The notes beneath the pieces are model-generated. The model saw only the letters and a list, made by a program, of their open reading frames with translations. It was not told the origin of the DNA and ran no database searches. 64,000 nt of DNA from Megascapheus bottae (Eukaryota; Chordata; Mammalia; Rodentia; Geomyidae). The stretch is from NCBI GenBank assembly GCA_024803745.1, contig JANJXV010000043.1:645001-709000 (forward strand), in the 5' to 3' direction. This document shows, one piece after another, positions 9,051-21,200 of this stretch (positions within the stretch are counted from its first letter, which is position 1; the number at the start of each line of letters is the position of its first letter). A program made the translations under genes and the position numbers.

Positions 9051-10878
9051 GTAGGGTGAGGGTGATTTTTAGGTTTAGAGTTAGGGTTAGGGTTAGGATA
9101 CGAGTGAGGGTGAAAGTTAGGGTGAGGGTGAGAGTGAATGTTAGGGTGAGGGTGAGGTTTAGGTTGAGGTTAGGGTGAGGGTAAGGGTTAGACTGAGGGT
9201 TAGGGTTAGGTTTCGGGTTACCGTTATCGTTAGGGTGAGGGTTAGGTTTAGGGTGAGAGTTAGGTTGAGGATTAGGTTTAGGGTTAGCATTAGGGTTAGG
9301 GTAAGGGTGAGGGTGAGGGTAGTGTTAGGGTTAGGGTTAGGGTTTGTTGAGGGTTAGGGTTAGTGTTAGGGTTAAGCTTTGGTTTAGGGTTAGGGTTAGG
9401 GTAAGCCTTAGGGTTGGGGTTAGGTTTAGGGATACGTTTAGGTTTAGGGTTAGTGTTAGGGTTTGTGTTAGTTTTAGCCTGTGGGTGAGCGTTAGGGTGA
9501 GGGTCAGGGTGAGGGTAAGTGTTAGGGTTAGGATTAGGTTTTGGGTGAGGGTAAGAATTAGGGTGAGTGTTAGGCTTAGGGGTAGGGTTAGGGTTAGCGT
9601 TAAGCTGAGGCTTAGGGTGAGGGTTAGGGTTAGAGTTAGGGTATGGTGAGGGTTAGGTTTCGACTGATAGTTAGGTCCAGCCTTAGGGTTAGGGTTTGGA
9701 TTAGGGTTAGGATAAGGGTGAGGGTGAAGATTAGGGTTAGGGTTAGGTTGAGGGGGAGGGGGAGGGTCAGGTAAAGTGAGAGTTAGTGGTAGGGTTAAGG
9801 TTAGGGTTTGGGTGAGGGTGAGGGTTATGGTGTGGATGAGGATGAAGGTGAGGGTTAGGGTTAGGGTGAGGCTGAGATTTAGGTTTAGGGTTAGGGTTAG
9901 TGTGAGGGTGAGGGTGAGAGTTAGGTTTAGGGTTAGGGTGAGGGTGAGGGTGAAGGTTATGATTAGGGTTAGGTTCAGGGTGAGGGTGCGTGTGAGGTTT
10001 AAGGGGAGGGTGAGGGTTAGTGTGAGGGTTAAGGTGAGGGTGAGGTTTAGGCTGCGGGTTAGGGTTAGGGTGAGGGTCAGGGTGAGAGTGAGAGTTAGGC
10101 TGAGGGTTAGGGTTAGTTTGAGGTTTAGGGTTAGGGTAAGGATTAGCGTTAGGGTAAGGGTTAGGGTGAGTGTTAGGGTTAGGGTTTGGGTTAGGGTTAG
10201 GATTAGAGTTAGGTTTAGGCTGAGGGTTTTGGTGAGGTTTAGGATTAGGGTTAACATTAGGGTGAAGGTTATGGCTGGGGTGAAGGTGAGGTTTAGGGTG
10301 AGGTTAGGCTGAGGGTTAGGCTGAGGGTTAGTGTTAGGGATAGCTTTAGTGTGAGGGTTAGCTTTACGGTGAGAGTTAGGTTGAGGATTAGGTTTAGGGT
10401 TAGGATTAGGGTTAGCGTAAGGGTGAGGGTGAGGGTTAGGCTTAGGGTTAGGTTTTAGTCTTAGGGTTAAGCATTGGGTTAGAGTTAAGGTTAGGGTAAG
10501 CCTTAGGGTTGGGGTTAGATTTAGTTTTAGGCTTAGGGTTAGGCTAGGTGTTAGGGTTTGTGTTAGGTTTAGCGTTTGGGTGAGCATTAGGGTTTGGGTG
10601 AGGGTTAGTGTTAGGGTTAGGGTTAGGATTAGGATTAGGGTTAGAGTGAGGGTAAGAAGTAGGGTGAGTGTTAGGCTTAGGGGTAAGGTTAGGGGTAGGG
10701 TTAAGCTGAGGCTTAGGGTGAGGGTTACGGTTAGAGTTAGGGTAATATGAGGGTTAGGGTTAGAATGAGAATTAGGTTCAGCCTTAGGGTTAGGGTTTGG
10801 ATTAGGGTTAGGATAGGGTGAGGGTGAGGGTTAGGGTTAGGTTAAGTGTTAAGGTTAGGTTAAGGGTTAGGTGAGGGA

Positions 10879-11094
10879 GAGGATTAGGGTTAATGTTAGG
10901 GTTAGGTTTAGGGTGTGGGTTAGCGGGAGGGTCTGGTTGAGAGTGAGATTTAGGGGTAGGGTTAAGGTTAGGGTTTGTGTTAGGGTGAGGATTAGGGTTA
11001 ATGTTAGGGTTAGGTTTAGGGTGTGGGTTAGGGGGAGGGTCTGGTTGAGAGTGAGAGTTAGGGGTAGGGTTAAGGTTAGGGTTTGTGTTAGGGT
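10879..11094 (+). repeat. 108-bp perfect-register tandem duplication
   Basis: Bases 10879-10986 and 10987-11094 are nearly identical. I see differences only at a TTAGCGGG/TTAGGGGG position and in an AGATTTA/AGAGTTA word. The period is exactly 18 hexamers. Such high identity in a diverged domain marks a recent local event. Confidence 0.92.
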
Positions 11095-12589
11095 GAGGGT
11101 TAGATATAGGGTTAGGGTTAGGTTTCGGGTTAGGGTGAGGATGAGGGTTAGGGTGTGGATGAGGATGAGGGTGAGGATTAGGGTTCGGGTGAGGCTGAGG
11201 TTTAGGTTTAGGGTTCGGGTTAGGGTTAGGGTGAGGGTGAGGGTTATGTTTAGCGTTAGGTTGAGGGTGAAGGCTGGGGCGAGGGTGAGTGTGAGTGTGA
11301 TGGTTAAGGTGAAGGTGAGGGTTAGGTTGAGGGTTAAGGTGAGGGTTAGGTTTAGGCTGCGGGTTAGGGTTGGGGCCAAAGTTAGGTTTAGGGTAAGAGT
11401 TACGGTTGGGTTTAGTTTTTGGTTGAGGGTGTGTATGAGGGTTAGGGTTAGGTTTAGTTTTAGGGATAAGGTGAGGGTTGGGTTAGGGTTAGGGTGACAG
11501 TGAAGTTAGGGTGACGGTAAGGGTTAGGGTTAGGTTTAGGATTATGTCAGGGTGAGGGTGAGTGTGAGGGTTACGGTGAGGGTTATGGTTAGGGTTAGAT
11601 TTAGTGTTAAGGTTAGTGTTAGGGGTTTGGTTAGGGTTAAGGTTAGGGTGACTCTGAGGTTTAGGGTTAGGGTGAGTGTAAGGTTTAGAGTTATGGTTAG
11701 AGTTAGGGTTAGGGTTAGGATGAGGGTGAGGTTGAGGTTGAGGGTGAGTGTAAGAGTGAGGGTTGGGGTGAGGGTGAGTGTGAGGTGGAGTGTTAGGTTT
11801 AGCGTGAGTGTGAGGGTTAGGGTGAGGGTTAGTGTGAGGGTGAGGGTTAGGGTTAGGGTGAGGGTGATGGTTAGTTTTAGGTTGAGGATTAGGGTGAGGC
11901 TTAGGTTTAAGGTTAGTATTAGGTTTAGGTTTAGGGTTAGCATGAGGGTTAGTGTTCTGGTGAGGGTTAGGGTTAGGGTTAGGGTAAATGTTAGGTTTAG
12001 GGTTAGGGTTAGGGTGATGGTGAGAGTTAGGTTTAGGGTTAGGGTTAAGGTGAGGGTTGGGTTTAGGGTTAGGGTGAGGGTGAGGGTGAGGGTTCGGGGT
12101 AGTGTAAGGTTTTGGTGATGTTGAGGGTGAGAGATAGGGTGAGGTTGAGGGTGAGAGTGAACGTTTGGATTAGGGTTAGGGTTAGGTTGAGGATTAGGGG
12201 TAGGGGTAGGTTTACGGTTAAGTTTTGGGTTAGGGTTAGGATAGGGTCAGGGTTAGGGTTAGGGTGAGGCTTAGCGTTTGGGTTAGGTTTAAGGATAGGT
12301 TTTGGGTTAGGGTTACGTTTAGGGTTAGTGTTTGTGTTAGGGTTAGGGTGTGGGTTATGGTTAGGGTTCGGTTAGGGTTAGGGGTTAGGGGTTAGGGTTA
12401 GGGTTACGGTTAGGGTTAGGGGTTAGGGCTGGGTTAGGGTTAGGGTTAGGGTTAGCATCAGGGTTAGGGTTAGGTTTAGTTTGACAGTTAGGTTGAAGAT
12501 CAGGGTTAGGCTTAGTATTAGGGTTACTGTAAGATTGAGAGTGAGGGTTAGGGTTAGGTTTAGGGTTAGGGTTAGGGTTGTGGTTAAGT

Positions 12590-14280
12590 TGAGGCTTATT
12601 TTTCGGGTTAGGTTAAGGGAAAGAGTTTGGGTTAAGTTTAGAGTTAAAGGTTAGGGTGTGAGTTATGGTTAGGGTTTGGGTTAGGGTAAGGGTAAGGCTT
12701 AGTATTAGGGTTAGGATTACGTTTAAAATTAGGGTTAGGGTGTGGGTGAGAATTAGGGTGAGTGTTAGGCTTAAGGGTAGGATTGTGGTTAGGGTTAGGC
12801 TGAAGGTTAGGGTGAGGTTTAGGGTCAGGTTAGGGTTAGGATGAGAGTTAAGTCAGGGTTAGGTTTAGGGTTTGGATTAGGGTTAGGGTAAGGGTGAGGG
12901 TGAGGGTTAGGGTTAGGGTTACTCTTAGGATTAGATTGAGGGGTAGGATGAGGGAGAGGGTTAGGGATAAGGTTAGGGTTAGGATTCGGGTGAGGGTTTG
13001 GGGTAGGGTTAAGGTGAGGGTGAGCGTTAGGTTTAGGGTTAGGTATGGGGTTAGTGTTTGGTTAGAGTGAGGGTTAGGTTTGGGGTTAGGGTTAGGTTTA
13101 GGGTTAGGGTGAGGGTGAGGGTGACGGGGAGGATGAGGGTGAGGGTTAGGGTTATGTTGAGGCTGAGGTTTAAGCTTAGTGTTAGGGTGAGGGTGAGGGT
13201 TAGTTTTAGGGTGAGAGAGATGGTTAGGTTTAGGTTGAGGGTTAGGGTGAGGGTTCGGTTTAGGTTTAGGTTTAGGGTGAGGGTGAGGTTTAGGGTGAGG
13301 ATTAGATTTAGGGTTAGGGTTAGGGTTAGGGTGAGGGTGAGGGTTAGGGTGAGGTTTAGGGTGAGGGTGAAGTTTAGGGTTAAGGTTAGGGTTAGGGTAG
13401 AATGAGGGTTAGGCAGAGAGTTAGGGGGAGTGTAAGGGTGAGGTTTAGGGTTAGGGTTTGGTTTACGGTTTGGGTTAGGGTGAGGGTTAGGGTTACACTT
13501 AGAGTTAGGTTTAGGATTAGGGTGAGGTTGAGGGATAGGGTCAGGATTAGAGTTAGGGTTATGGTTTGGTTTAGGGTTAGGGTTAAGTTTAGGGTTAGAG
13601 TAAGGTTTAGGGTTAGGTTGAGGGTTAGGGTGATGGTGAGGGTAAGGGTTAGGGTGACGGTTAGGATTAGGTTGAGGGTGATGATGAGGGTTAGGTTTAG
13701 GTTTAGGGTTAGGGTGAGGGTTAGGGTTGGCGTTAGTGTGAGGGTTAGTGTAAGGATAGGGAGTGGGTGAGGGTGAGGGTGATTGTTACGGTGAGGGTTA
13801 TGGTTAGGGTAAGAGTGAGGGTGAGAGTTAGCGTGAGGTTGAGAGTGAGAGTGAACGTTAGGGTGAGGGTGAGGTTTACGGTGAGGTTAAGGTGAGGGTT
13901 ACGTTGAGGGTTAGGGTTAGGGTTAGTTTTAGGGTGAGGGTTAGCTTTAGGGTGAGAGTTAGGTTGAGGATTAGGTTTAGGGTTAGGTTTTAGCGTTAGG
14001 GGTAAGCTTTGGGTTTGGGTTAGGTTTAGGGTAAGGCTTAGGGTTGGGGTTAGGTTTAGGGTTATGGTTAGGGTTAGGCTAAGTGTTAGGGTTTGGGTTA
14101 GGTTTAGCTTGTGATTGAGTGTTAGGGTTAGGGTGAGGGCTAGTGTTAGGGTTAGGGTAAGGATTAGGGTTAGGGTGAGGGTAAGAATTAGGGTGAGTGT
14201 TAGGCTTAGGGTTAGGGGTAGGGGTAGGGTTAAGCTGAGGCTTAGGGTGAGGGTTACAGTTAGATTTAAGTAGGGTGAGG
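12590..14280 (+). repeat. Segmental duplication, right copy (partner 7380-9050)
   Basis: This is the second copy of the 5.2-kb-offset duplication. Small indels and many base differences separate the copies, which suggests an old event. The right part of this copy runs into the domain-A higher-order unit that begins near 13954. Confidence 0.85.
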
Positions 14281-14980
14281 GTTAGGGTTAGAATGAGAGT
14301 TAGGTTCGGACTTAGGATTAGGGTTTGGATTAGGGTTCGGATTGGGTGAGAGTGAGGGTTAGGGTTAGTTTTAGTGTGAGGGTTAGGGGGAGGGTCAGGA
14401 TGAGAGTGAGAGTTAGGGTAGGGTTAGGGTTAGGGTTTGGGTTAGCGTGAGGTTTATGTATAGGTAAGGGTTAGGTTTCGGGTTAGGGTGAGGATGAGGG
14501 TTAGGGTGTGGATGAGGATGGGGGTGAGGGTTAGGGATAGGGTGAGGCTGAGGTTTAGGTTTAGGGTTAGGGTTAGGGATAGAGTGAGGGTGAAGGTGAG
14601 GGTTAGGTTTATTATGAGGGGGAGGGAGACAGGGAGAGTTATGTTTAGCTTTAGGTTGAGGGTGAGGGTTAAGGTGAGGGTGAGGGTTAGGGTGAGGGTT
14701 AAGGTGAGGGTGAGGTTTAGGCTGCGGGTTAGGGTTAGTGCTAAAGTTGGGTTTAGGTTAAGACTTACGGTTGGGTTTAGTTTTAGTTTGAGGGTGTGGA
14801 TGAGGGTTAGGATTAGGTTTAGGTTTAGGGATAAGGTGAGTGTTGGGTTAGGGTTAGGGTGAAAGTGAAGTTAGGGTGAGGGTTAGGGTTAGTTAGGGTT
14901 AGTGTTAGGGTGAGGTTTGGGGTTAGAGGGTTAGTGTTAGGGTTAGGTTTAGGGTTAGAGGGTTAGGGTTAGGGTTAGGG

Positions 14981-15004
14981 GTAGGGGTAGGGGTAGGGGT
15001 AGGG
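14981..15004 (+). repeat. Run of four GTAGGG variants
   Basis: Four adjacent GTAGGG units form a locally homogenised variant block just inside domain B. A shorter run of the same variant is near 22076-22093. Confidence 0.85.
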
Positions 15005-16901
15005 TTGGAGCCTTAGCATTAGGGTTAGGGTTATTAGTAGGGTTAGTGTTAGAGGGTTAAGTTTAGGGTTAGGGTTAGAGGGTTAGGGTTAGGGTTAATG
15101 TTAGGGTTAAGTTTAGGGTTAGGGTTAGGGTGACGATGAGGGTGAGGGTGAGGGTGAGGGTTAGGGTTTGGGTGAGTGTGTGGATGAGGGTGAGGGTTAG
15201 GATTAAGTTTAGGGTTGGGTTTAGGGTTAGGGTGACGATGAGGGTGAGGGTGAGGTTTAGGGTTAGGGTTAGGGTTAGGTTTAGGGGTTAGGGTGAGGGT
15301 TAGGGTCAGGATAAGGGTGAGGGTGAGGGAGAGGGTGAGGGTTAGGTTTAGGGTTAGGGTGAGGGTCAGGGATAGAGGGTTAGGGTTATGGTTGGGGTTA
15401 GGGTTAGGGTTAGGGTGAGGGTGAGGGTGAGGGTTTGGTTTAGAGGGTTAGTGTTAGGGTTAGGGTTAGGGTTAGAGGGTTAGGGTTAAGGGTAGGGTTA
15501 GTGTGAGGGTGAGGGTGAGGGTGATGGTTAGGGTTAGGTTTAGAGTTAGGGTTAAGGATTGGGTTAGAGATACGGTTAGAGGATTAGGGTTATGGTTAGT
15601 GTTAGAAGGTTAGGGGTGGTGTTAGGGTTAGGGTTAGGGTGAGGGTGAAGGTGAGGGTGATGTTTAGGGTTAGGGTTAGGGTTATGGTTAGGGTGAGGGT
15701 GAGGGTGAGGGTGAGGTTGAGGTTGAGCTTTAGGGTTAGGTTTAGGGTGAGGGTTAGGTTTAGGGAGAGTGTGAGTGTGAGGGTTAGGGTGAGGGTGATG
15801 GTGAGCGTGAGGGTTAGGGTTAGGGTGAGGGTGAGTGTGATGGTGAGTGTTAAGGTTAGGGTTAGGGTTAGGGTAAGGGTGAGAATGAGGGTGAGGGTTA
15901 GGGTTTGGGTTAGGGTTAGGGTTAGGGTGAGGGTTAGGGGTTAGGGTGAGGGTTAGGTTGAGGGTAAGGGTGAGGGTGAGATTGAGGGTGAGGGTGATTG
16001 TGAGAGTTAGGGTTAGTGTTAGTGTTAGGGTGATGGTTAGAGTGTTAGGGATAGGGTTACGTTTTGGGTTAGGGTTAGGGTTAAGGTTAGAAAGTTAGGG
16101 TTAGGGTTAGAGGGTTAGGGTTAAAGTTATGGTTAAGGTTAGGGTTGAGGTTAAGGTTAGGGTTAGGGTTAGGGTGAGGGTGAGCGTGAGGGTGAGGGTA
16201 AGGGTTAATGTTAGGGCGAGGGTTAAGGGTTAGGGTTAGGGTTATGGTAACGGTGAGAGTGAGGGTGAGGATTAGGGTTTGGGTTAGGGTTAGGGTTGGG
16301 GTGAGGGTTAGGTTGAGAGTAAGTGTGAGGGTGAGGTTGAGGGTGAGGTTTAAGATTAGGGGTAGTGTTAAGGTTGTGGTGAGTGTGAAGGTGAGGGTGA
16401 GCGTGAGGGTTAGTGTTAGGGTTAGAGTTAGGTTTAGGGTTAGGGTTAGAGGGTTAGGGTGAGGGTTAGGGTTAGGGTTAGAGGGTTAGGTTTAGGGTTA
16501 TTGTTAGCGTTAGGGTTATGGTTATGGTTAGAGGTTTAGGGTTAGGGTTAGGGATAGGGTTAGTGTTAGGGTTAGATGTTTAAGGTTAGGGTTAGGGTTA
16601 GTGTTAGAGGGTTATGGTTATTGTTCGGGTTAGGGTTAGGGTTAGGGTTAGGGTTAGGGGTTAGGGTTAAGGTTAGGGTTGGAGGTAGGTTTAGGGTTAG
16701 GGTTAGGGTTAGGCCTAGAGTAAGGGTGAGGGTGAGGGAGAGGGTGAGGATGAGGGAGAGTGTTAGGTTTAGCGTTGGGGTGAGGGTTAGGGTTAGAGGG
16801 TTAGGGTTAGGGTTAGGGTTACAGTGTTAGGGTTAGAGGATTAGGGTTAGGGTTAGAGGATTACGGTTGGGGTTAGGGTTAGGGGTAGGGGTAGGGTTAG
16901 G

Positions 16902-16932
<31 letters not shown>

Positions 16933-19900
16933 GTAGAGTGACTGTTAGGGTTAGGGTTAGGGTTAGAGGATTAGGGTTATGGTTAGTGTTAGAGGGTTAG
17001 GGTAAGGGTTAGGGTTAGGGTAAGGTTTAGGGTGAGGGTTAGGGTAAGGGTGAGGGTTAGGGTTAGGGTTAGGGTTAGGGTTATGGTGAGGGTGAGGTTG
17101 AGGGTGAGGGTTAGGTTAGGGTTAGGGTGAGGGTGAGGGGTAGGGTTAGGGTGAGGGTGAGGGTGAGTGTGAGAGTTGGATTAGGGTTAGGGTTAGGTTT
17201 AGGGTTTGGGTTAGGGTTAGAGGGTTAGGGTTATGGTTGTGGTTAGGGTTAGGGATAGAGGGTAATGGTTATGGTTAGGTTTAGGGTTAGAGGGTTAGGG
17301 TTATGGTTAAGGTTATGGTTAGGGTTAGGGTTAAGTTTAGAGTTAAGGTTAGGGTTTGGATGGGTGAGAGTGTGGGGGTGAGGGTGAGGGTGAGGGTTAG
17401 TGTTAGTGTTAGGGCTGGGTTAGGGTTAGGGATATGGTGAAGGTGAGGGTGAGGGTGAGGGTGAGTGTGAGGGTTAGGGTTAGGGTTACAGGGTTAGGGT
17501 TAAGTTTAGGGTTTGGGTTAGTGCGTTAGGGTAAGGGTTAGGGTTAGGGTTAGGGTTAGGGTTTTGGATTAGTGTTAGTGTTAGGGTTAGGGTTACGGTG
17601 AGGGTGAGGGTGAGGGTTAGGGTTAGTTTTAGGGTTAGAGGGTTAGGGTTATGGTTAAGGTTAGCATTAGGGTTAGGGTTAGTGTTAATGTTAGGATTAG
17701 GGTTCGGTTTAGGTTGAGGGAGTGGGTGAGGGTGAGGGTTAGGGGTAGGGGTAGGGTTAGTGTGAGGGTGACGGGGAGGGTGAGGGTTAGGGTTAGGTTT
17801 ATGTTTAGGGTTAGGGTTATGGGTAGGGTGAGCATTAGGGTACGTGTGAGGGTGAGGGTGAGATTTAGGCTTACGCTTAGGGTTAGGGTTGGGGTTAGGG
17901 TTAGGGTTAGAGTGAGGGTTAGGTTTAGAGAGTTAGGGTTAGGGTTAGAGGGTTAGGGTTAAGGGTAGGGTTAGGGTGAGGGTGAGGGTGACGGTTAGAG
18001 TTAGGGTTAGGGTTAGGGTGAGGGTGATAGTTAGTGTTAGGTTTAGAGTTAGGGTTATGGATTGGGTTAGAGATACGGTTAGAGTATTAGGGTTATGGTT
18101 AGAGTTAGAGGGTTAGGGTTAGTGTTGTTAGGGTTAGGGTTAGGGTGAGGGTGAGGGTGAGGGTGAGGGTGATGGTTAGGGTTAGGGTTAGGGTGAGGGT
18201 GAGGGTGAGGGTGAGGGTGAGGTTGAGGTTGAGCTTTAGGGTTAGGGTTAGGTTTAGGGAGAGGGTGAGTGTGAGGGTTAGGGTGAGGGTGATGGTGATG
18301 GTGAGGGTTAGGGTTAGGGTTAGAGTGAGATTGAGGGTGAGGGTGATTGTGAGAGTTAGGGTTAGTGTTAAGGTTAGGGCTAGGTTTAGAGGGTTAGGGA
18401 TGGGGTTAAGTTTCTGGTTAGGGTTAGGGTTAAGGTTAGAGGCTTAGGGTTAGGGTTAGAGAGTTAGGGTTAAAGTTATGGTTATGGTTATGGTTAGGGT
18501 TAGGGTTAGGGTTTGGGTGAGTGTGAGTGTGAGGGTTAGGGTTAATGTTAGGGTGAGGGTTAAGGGTTAGGGTTAGGGTGAGTGTGATGGTGAGCGTGAG
18601 TGTTAAGGTTAGGGTTAGGTTTATGGTAAGAGTGAGGGTGAGGGTGAGGGTTAGGGTTTGGGTTAGGGTTAGTTTTAGGGAGAGGGTTAGGGGTTAGGAT
18701 GAGGATTAGGGTGAGGGTAAGGGTGAGGGTGAGGTGGAGGGTGAGGTTTAGGGTTAGGGTAGTGTTAGGATTAGGGTGTGGGCGAAGGTGAGGGTGAGGT
18801 TTAGGGTAGGGTTAGAGTTAGGTTTAGGGTTAGGGTTAGAGGGTTAGGGTGAGGGTTAGCGTTAGGATTAGGGTTAGTGTTAGGGGTAGGTTTAGAGGGT
18901 TAGGGTTAGAGGGATAGGTTTAGTGTTATAGTTAGGGTTAGGGTTAGAGGTTTAGGGTTACGGTTAGGGATAGGGTTAGGGTTAGGGTTAGGTTGTTAGG
19001 GTTAGGTTTAGAGGGTTATGGATATTTTTAGGGCTAGAGATGGAGTTGGGGTTAGGGTTAGGTTTATGGTTAGGGGTTAGGGATAGGGTTAGGGTTAGGG
19101 TCAGGGTGAGGGTGTCAGTGAAGGTGAGGGTGAGGGTTAGTGTTAGGGTTAGGGTTAGAGTTAGGTTTAAAGGGTTAGGGTTAGGGTTAGAGGGTTAGGG
19201 TTAGGGTTAGGGTTAACGTTAGGTCTAGGGTAAGGGTTAGGGGTTAGGGTTAGTGTTAGGGTTACGGTATCGGTGAGGGTGAGGGTGTGGGTGAGGGTTA
19301 AGTTTAGGGTTAGGGTGAGGGTTAGGGTGAGGGTGAGGGTTAGGGTTAGGGTTAAGGTGAGGGTTAGGGTTATATTTGAGGTTAGGGTGAGGGTGAGGGT
19401 GAGGATGAGGGTGAGGGTGTGGGTTAGGGTTAGGGTTAGCATTAGGGTAAAGGTTAGGTTAAGGGGTTACGGTTAGGGTTAGGGTGAGGGTGAGGGTGAG
19501 GATGAGGGTGAGGGTTATATTTAGGGTTAGGGTTAGAGTAAGGTTCAGGGTTGGGGTAGGGTTAGGGTTAGGTTTAGGGTTACAGGATTAGGGTCATGGT
19601 TAGGGTTAGTGGATTAGGGTTATGGTGATGGTTAGGGTTAGGTTTAGGGTGAAGTGAGGGTGAGGGTGAGGGTGAGGATTATGTTTAAGGTTAGTGTAAG
19701 GGTTAGGGTGAGGGTGAGGTTAAGGGTGAGAGTTAGGGTTAGGGTTAGCTTTAGGGTTAGGGTGAGGGTTAGGGTTAGGTTTAGGCTGAGGGTGAGGGGG
19801 AGTGTGAGGGTTAGGGTTATGGTTATGGTTAGGGTTAGGGTTAGAGTGTTAGGTTTAGGGTAGGGATAGGCTTAGCGGGTTAGGGATAGGGTTAGGGTTA

Positions 19901-20649
19901 CAGGGTTATGGTTATAGTTAAGGTTAGGGTTAGGGTTGGGTTAGGGTGAGGTTGAGGATGAGGGTGAGGGTTAGGGTTAAGGTTAGGGTTAGGATTAGTG
20001 TGAGGGTTAGGGTTAGGTTTATGGTCAGGGTTAGGGTAAGGGTTAGAGTTAGGGGTTAGTGTGATGATTAAGGTGAGCTTGAGGGTGAGGGTGAAGGTGA
20101 GGTTTAGGCTTAGGGTGAGGGTTAGGGTTACGGTGAGTGTGAGGTGAGGGTGAGGGTGAGAGTGATGGTTAGGGTTAGGGTTAGGGAATTAGGGTTAGGG
20201 TTAGCGTTAGGGTCAGTAGTAGGTTTAGGGTTAGGGTGAGGGTTAGGGGTTAGGATTAGGGTGAGGGTCAGTGTGAGCATGAGGTTGAGATTGAGGGTGA
20301 GGGTTAGGTTAGGGTTAGGGTTAGGGTTATGGTGAGGGTGAGGATGAGTGTGAGGGTTAGGTTTAGGGTTAGTGTTAGAGGGTTAGGGTTATGGGCATGG
20401 CTAGGATTAGGGTTATGGGGAGGGGTAGGGAGAGGGTGATGATGAGGGCTCGGGTAAGTGTTAGGGTGATGGTGAGGGTGAGGGTGAGGGTGAGGGTTAA
20501 GTTAGGGTTAGGATTAGAGGGTTAGTGTTAGGGTTAGGGTTAGAGTTAGAGGGCTAGGGTTAGGGTTAGTGTTAGAGGGATAGGGTTAGGTTTAGCGTTA
20601 GGATTAGGTTTAGCGTTAGGGTTAAGGTTAGGGTTAGGGGTTAGGGTTG

Positions 20650-21200
20650 TTGTGAGGTTGAGGGTGAGTGTTAGTTTTAGAATCAGGGTTAGGGTTAGCG
20701 TGAGTGTGAGGGTAAGGGTGAGGATTAGGGTTAGGGTTAGGGATAGGTTTAGGGTGAGGGTTAGGCTGAGGGTGATGGTGAGGATGAGGGTGAGGGTGAG
20801 GTTGAGGGTTAGGGATAGGGTTAGGGTTAGGGTTAGGGTGAAGGTGAGGTTTAGGGTTAGGGTTAATGTTAGGGTTAGAGGGTTAGGGTTCATGTTAGGG
20901 GTAGGGTTAGGGTTAGAGGGTTAGGGTTAGGGTTAGGGTTAGGTTTAGGTTTAGGGTTAGTGTGAGGGTTAGGGTGAGGGTGAAGGTTATGGTTAGGGTT
21001 AGGGTGAGGGTGATGGTTAGGGTTAGGGTTAGTATTAGGGTTAAGGTTTGGGTTAGGGATAGGGTTAGAGGATTAGGGTTATGGTTAGGGATAGAGTTTT
21101 TGGGTTATGGTTAGGGTTAGGGTTAGGTTAGGGTGAGGGTGAGGGTTAGTGTTAGGGTTAGGGTTAGGTTGAGGGTGAAGGTGAGGGTGAGGTTTAGGGT
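20650..21200 (+). repeat. AGAATCAGGG module, copy 1 (others at 23.4 and 35.7 kb)
   Basis: AGAATCAGGG followed by a GTGAGTGTGAG stretch occurs at 20679, 23408 and 35721. After each, in order, come a GGGTTCATGTTAGG or GGGTTCGTTATAGG word (near 20887, 23627, 35918) and a GTTTGGGTTAGGGATAGG-like word (near 21046, 23765 and, as TTTGGGATAGGG, 36085). Confidence 0.75.

Larger units (their letters stand above)
1838..14891 (+). repeat. Array domain A (no TTAGAGGG octamers)
   Basis: This part is made of TTAGGG, TGAGGG, TTTAGGG-like and other variants but lacks the TTAGAGGG-TTAG junction that is common further right. It has its own private motifs, such as TAAGCTTTGGG, AAGCCTTAGGGTTGGGG and GTTAACTTTTGTG. 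Its right limit is set where homology between 11.4-11.53 kb and 14.76-14.89 kb stops (about 14891), 30 bp before the first TTAGAGGGTTAG at 14923. It is more diverged than the rest: long pure TGAGGG runs are rarer, and odd interruptions such as oligo-T occur. Confidence 0.75.
8671..14891 (+). repeat. Domain-A higher-order unit, four copies
   Basis: Four anchors recur in the same order. GAGAGTTAGGTTGAGGATTA is at 8671, 9255, 10371 and 13954. A TAAGCTTTGGG-type word is near 8791, 9370, 10467 and 14010. TAAGCTGAGGCTTAGGG is at 9011, 9601, 10702 and 14231. GTGTGGATGAGG is at 9830, 11153 and 14506. The first copy is cut short near 9.1 kb. The third extends to about 11530 and the fourth to about 14891, sharing TTACGGTTGGGTTTAG and GGGATAAGGTGAG (11463 and 14828). 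Between copies 3 and 4 lie unrelated array sequence and the 5.2-kb duplication. Confidence 0.82.

Noticed and set aside
9337..10587. 416-codon minus-strand frame, the longest in the array
   Set aside because: It is a Leu-Thr/Pro-Asn alternation produced by reading CCCTAA-type hexamers in a non-stop frame; no domain, signal or non-repetitive part is present.
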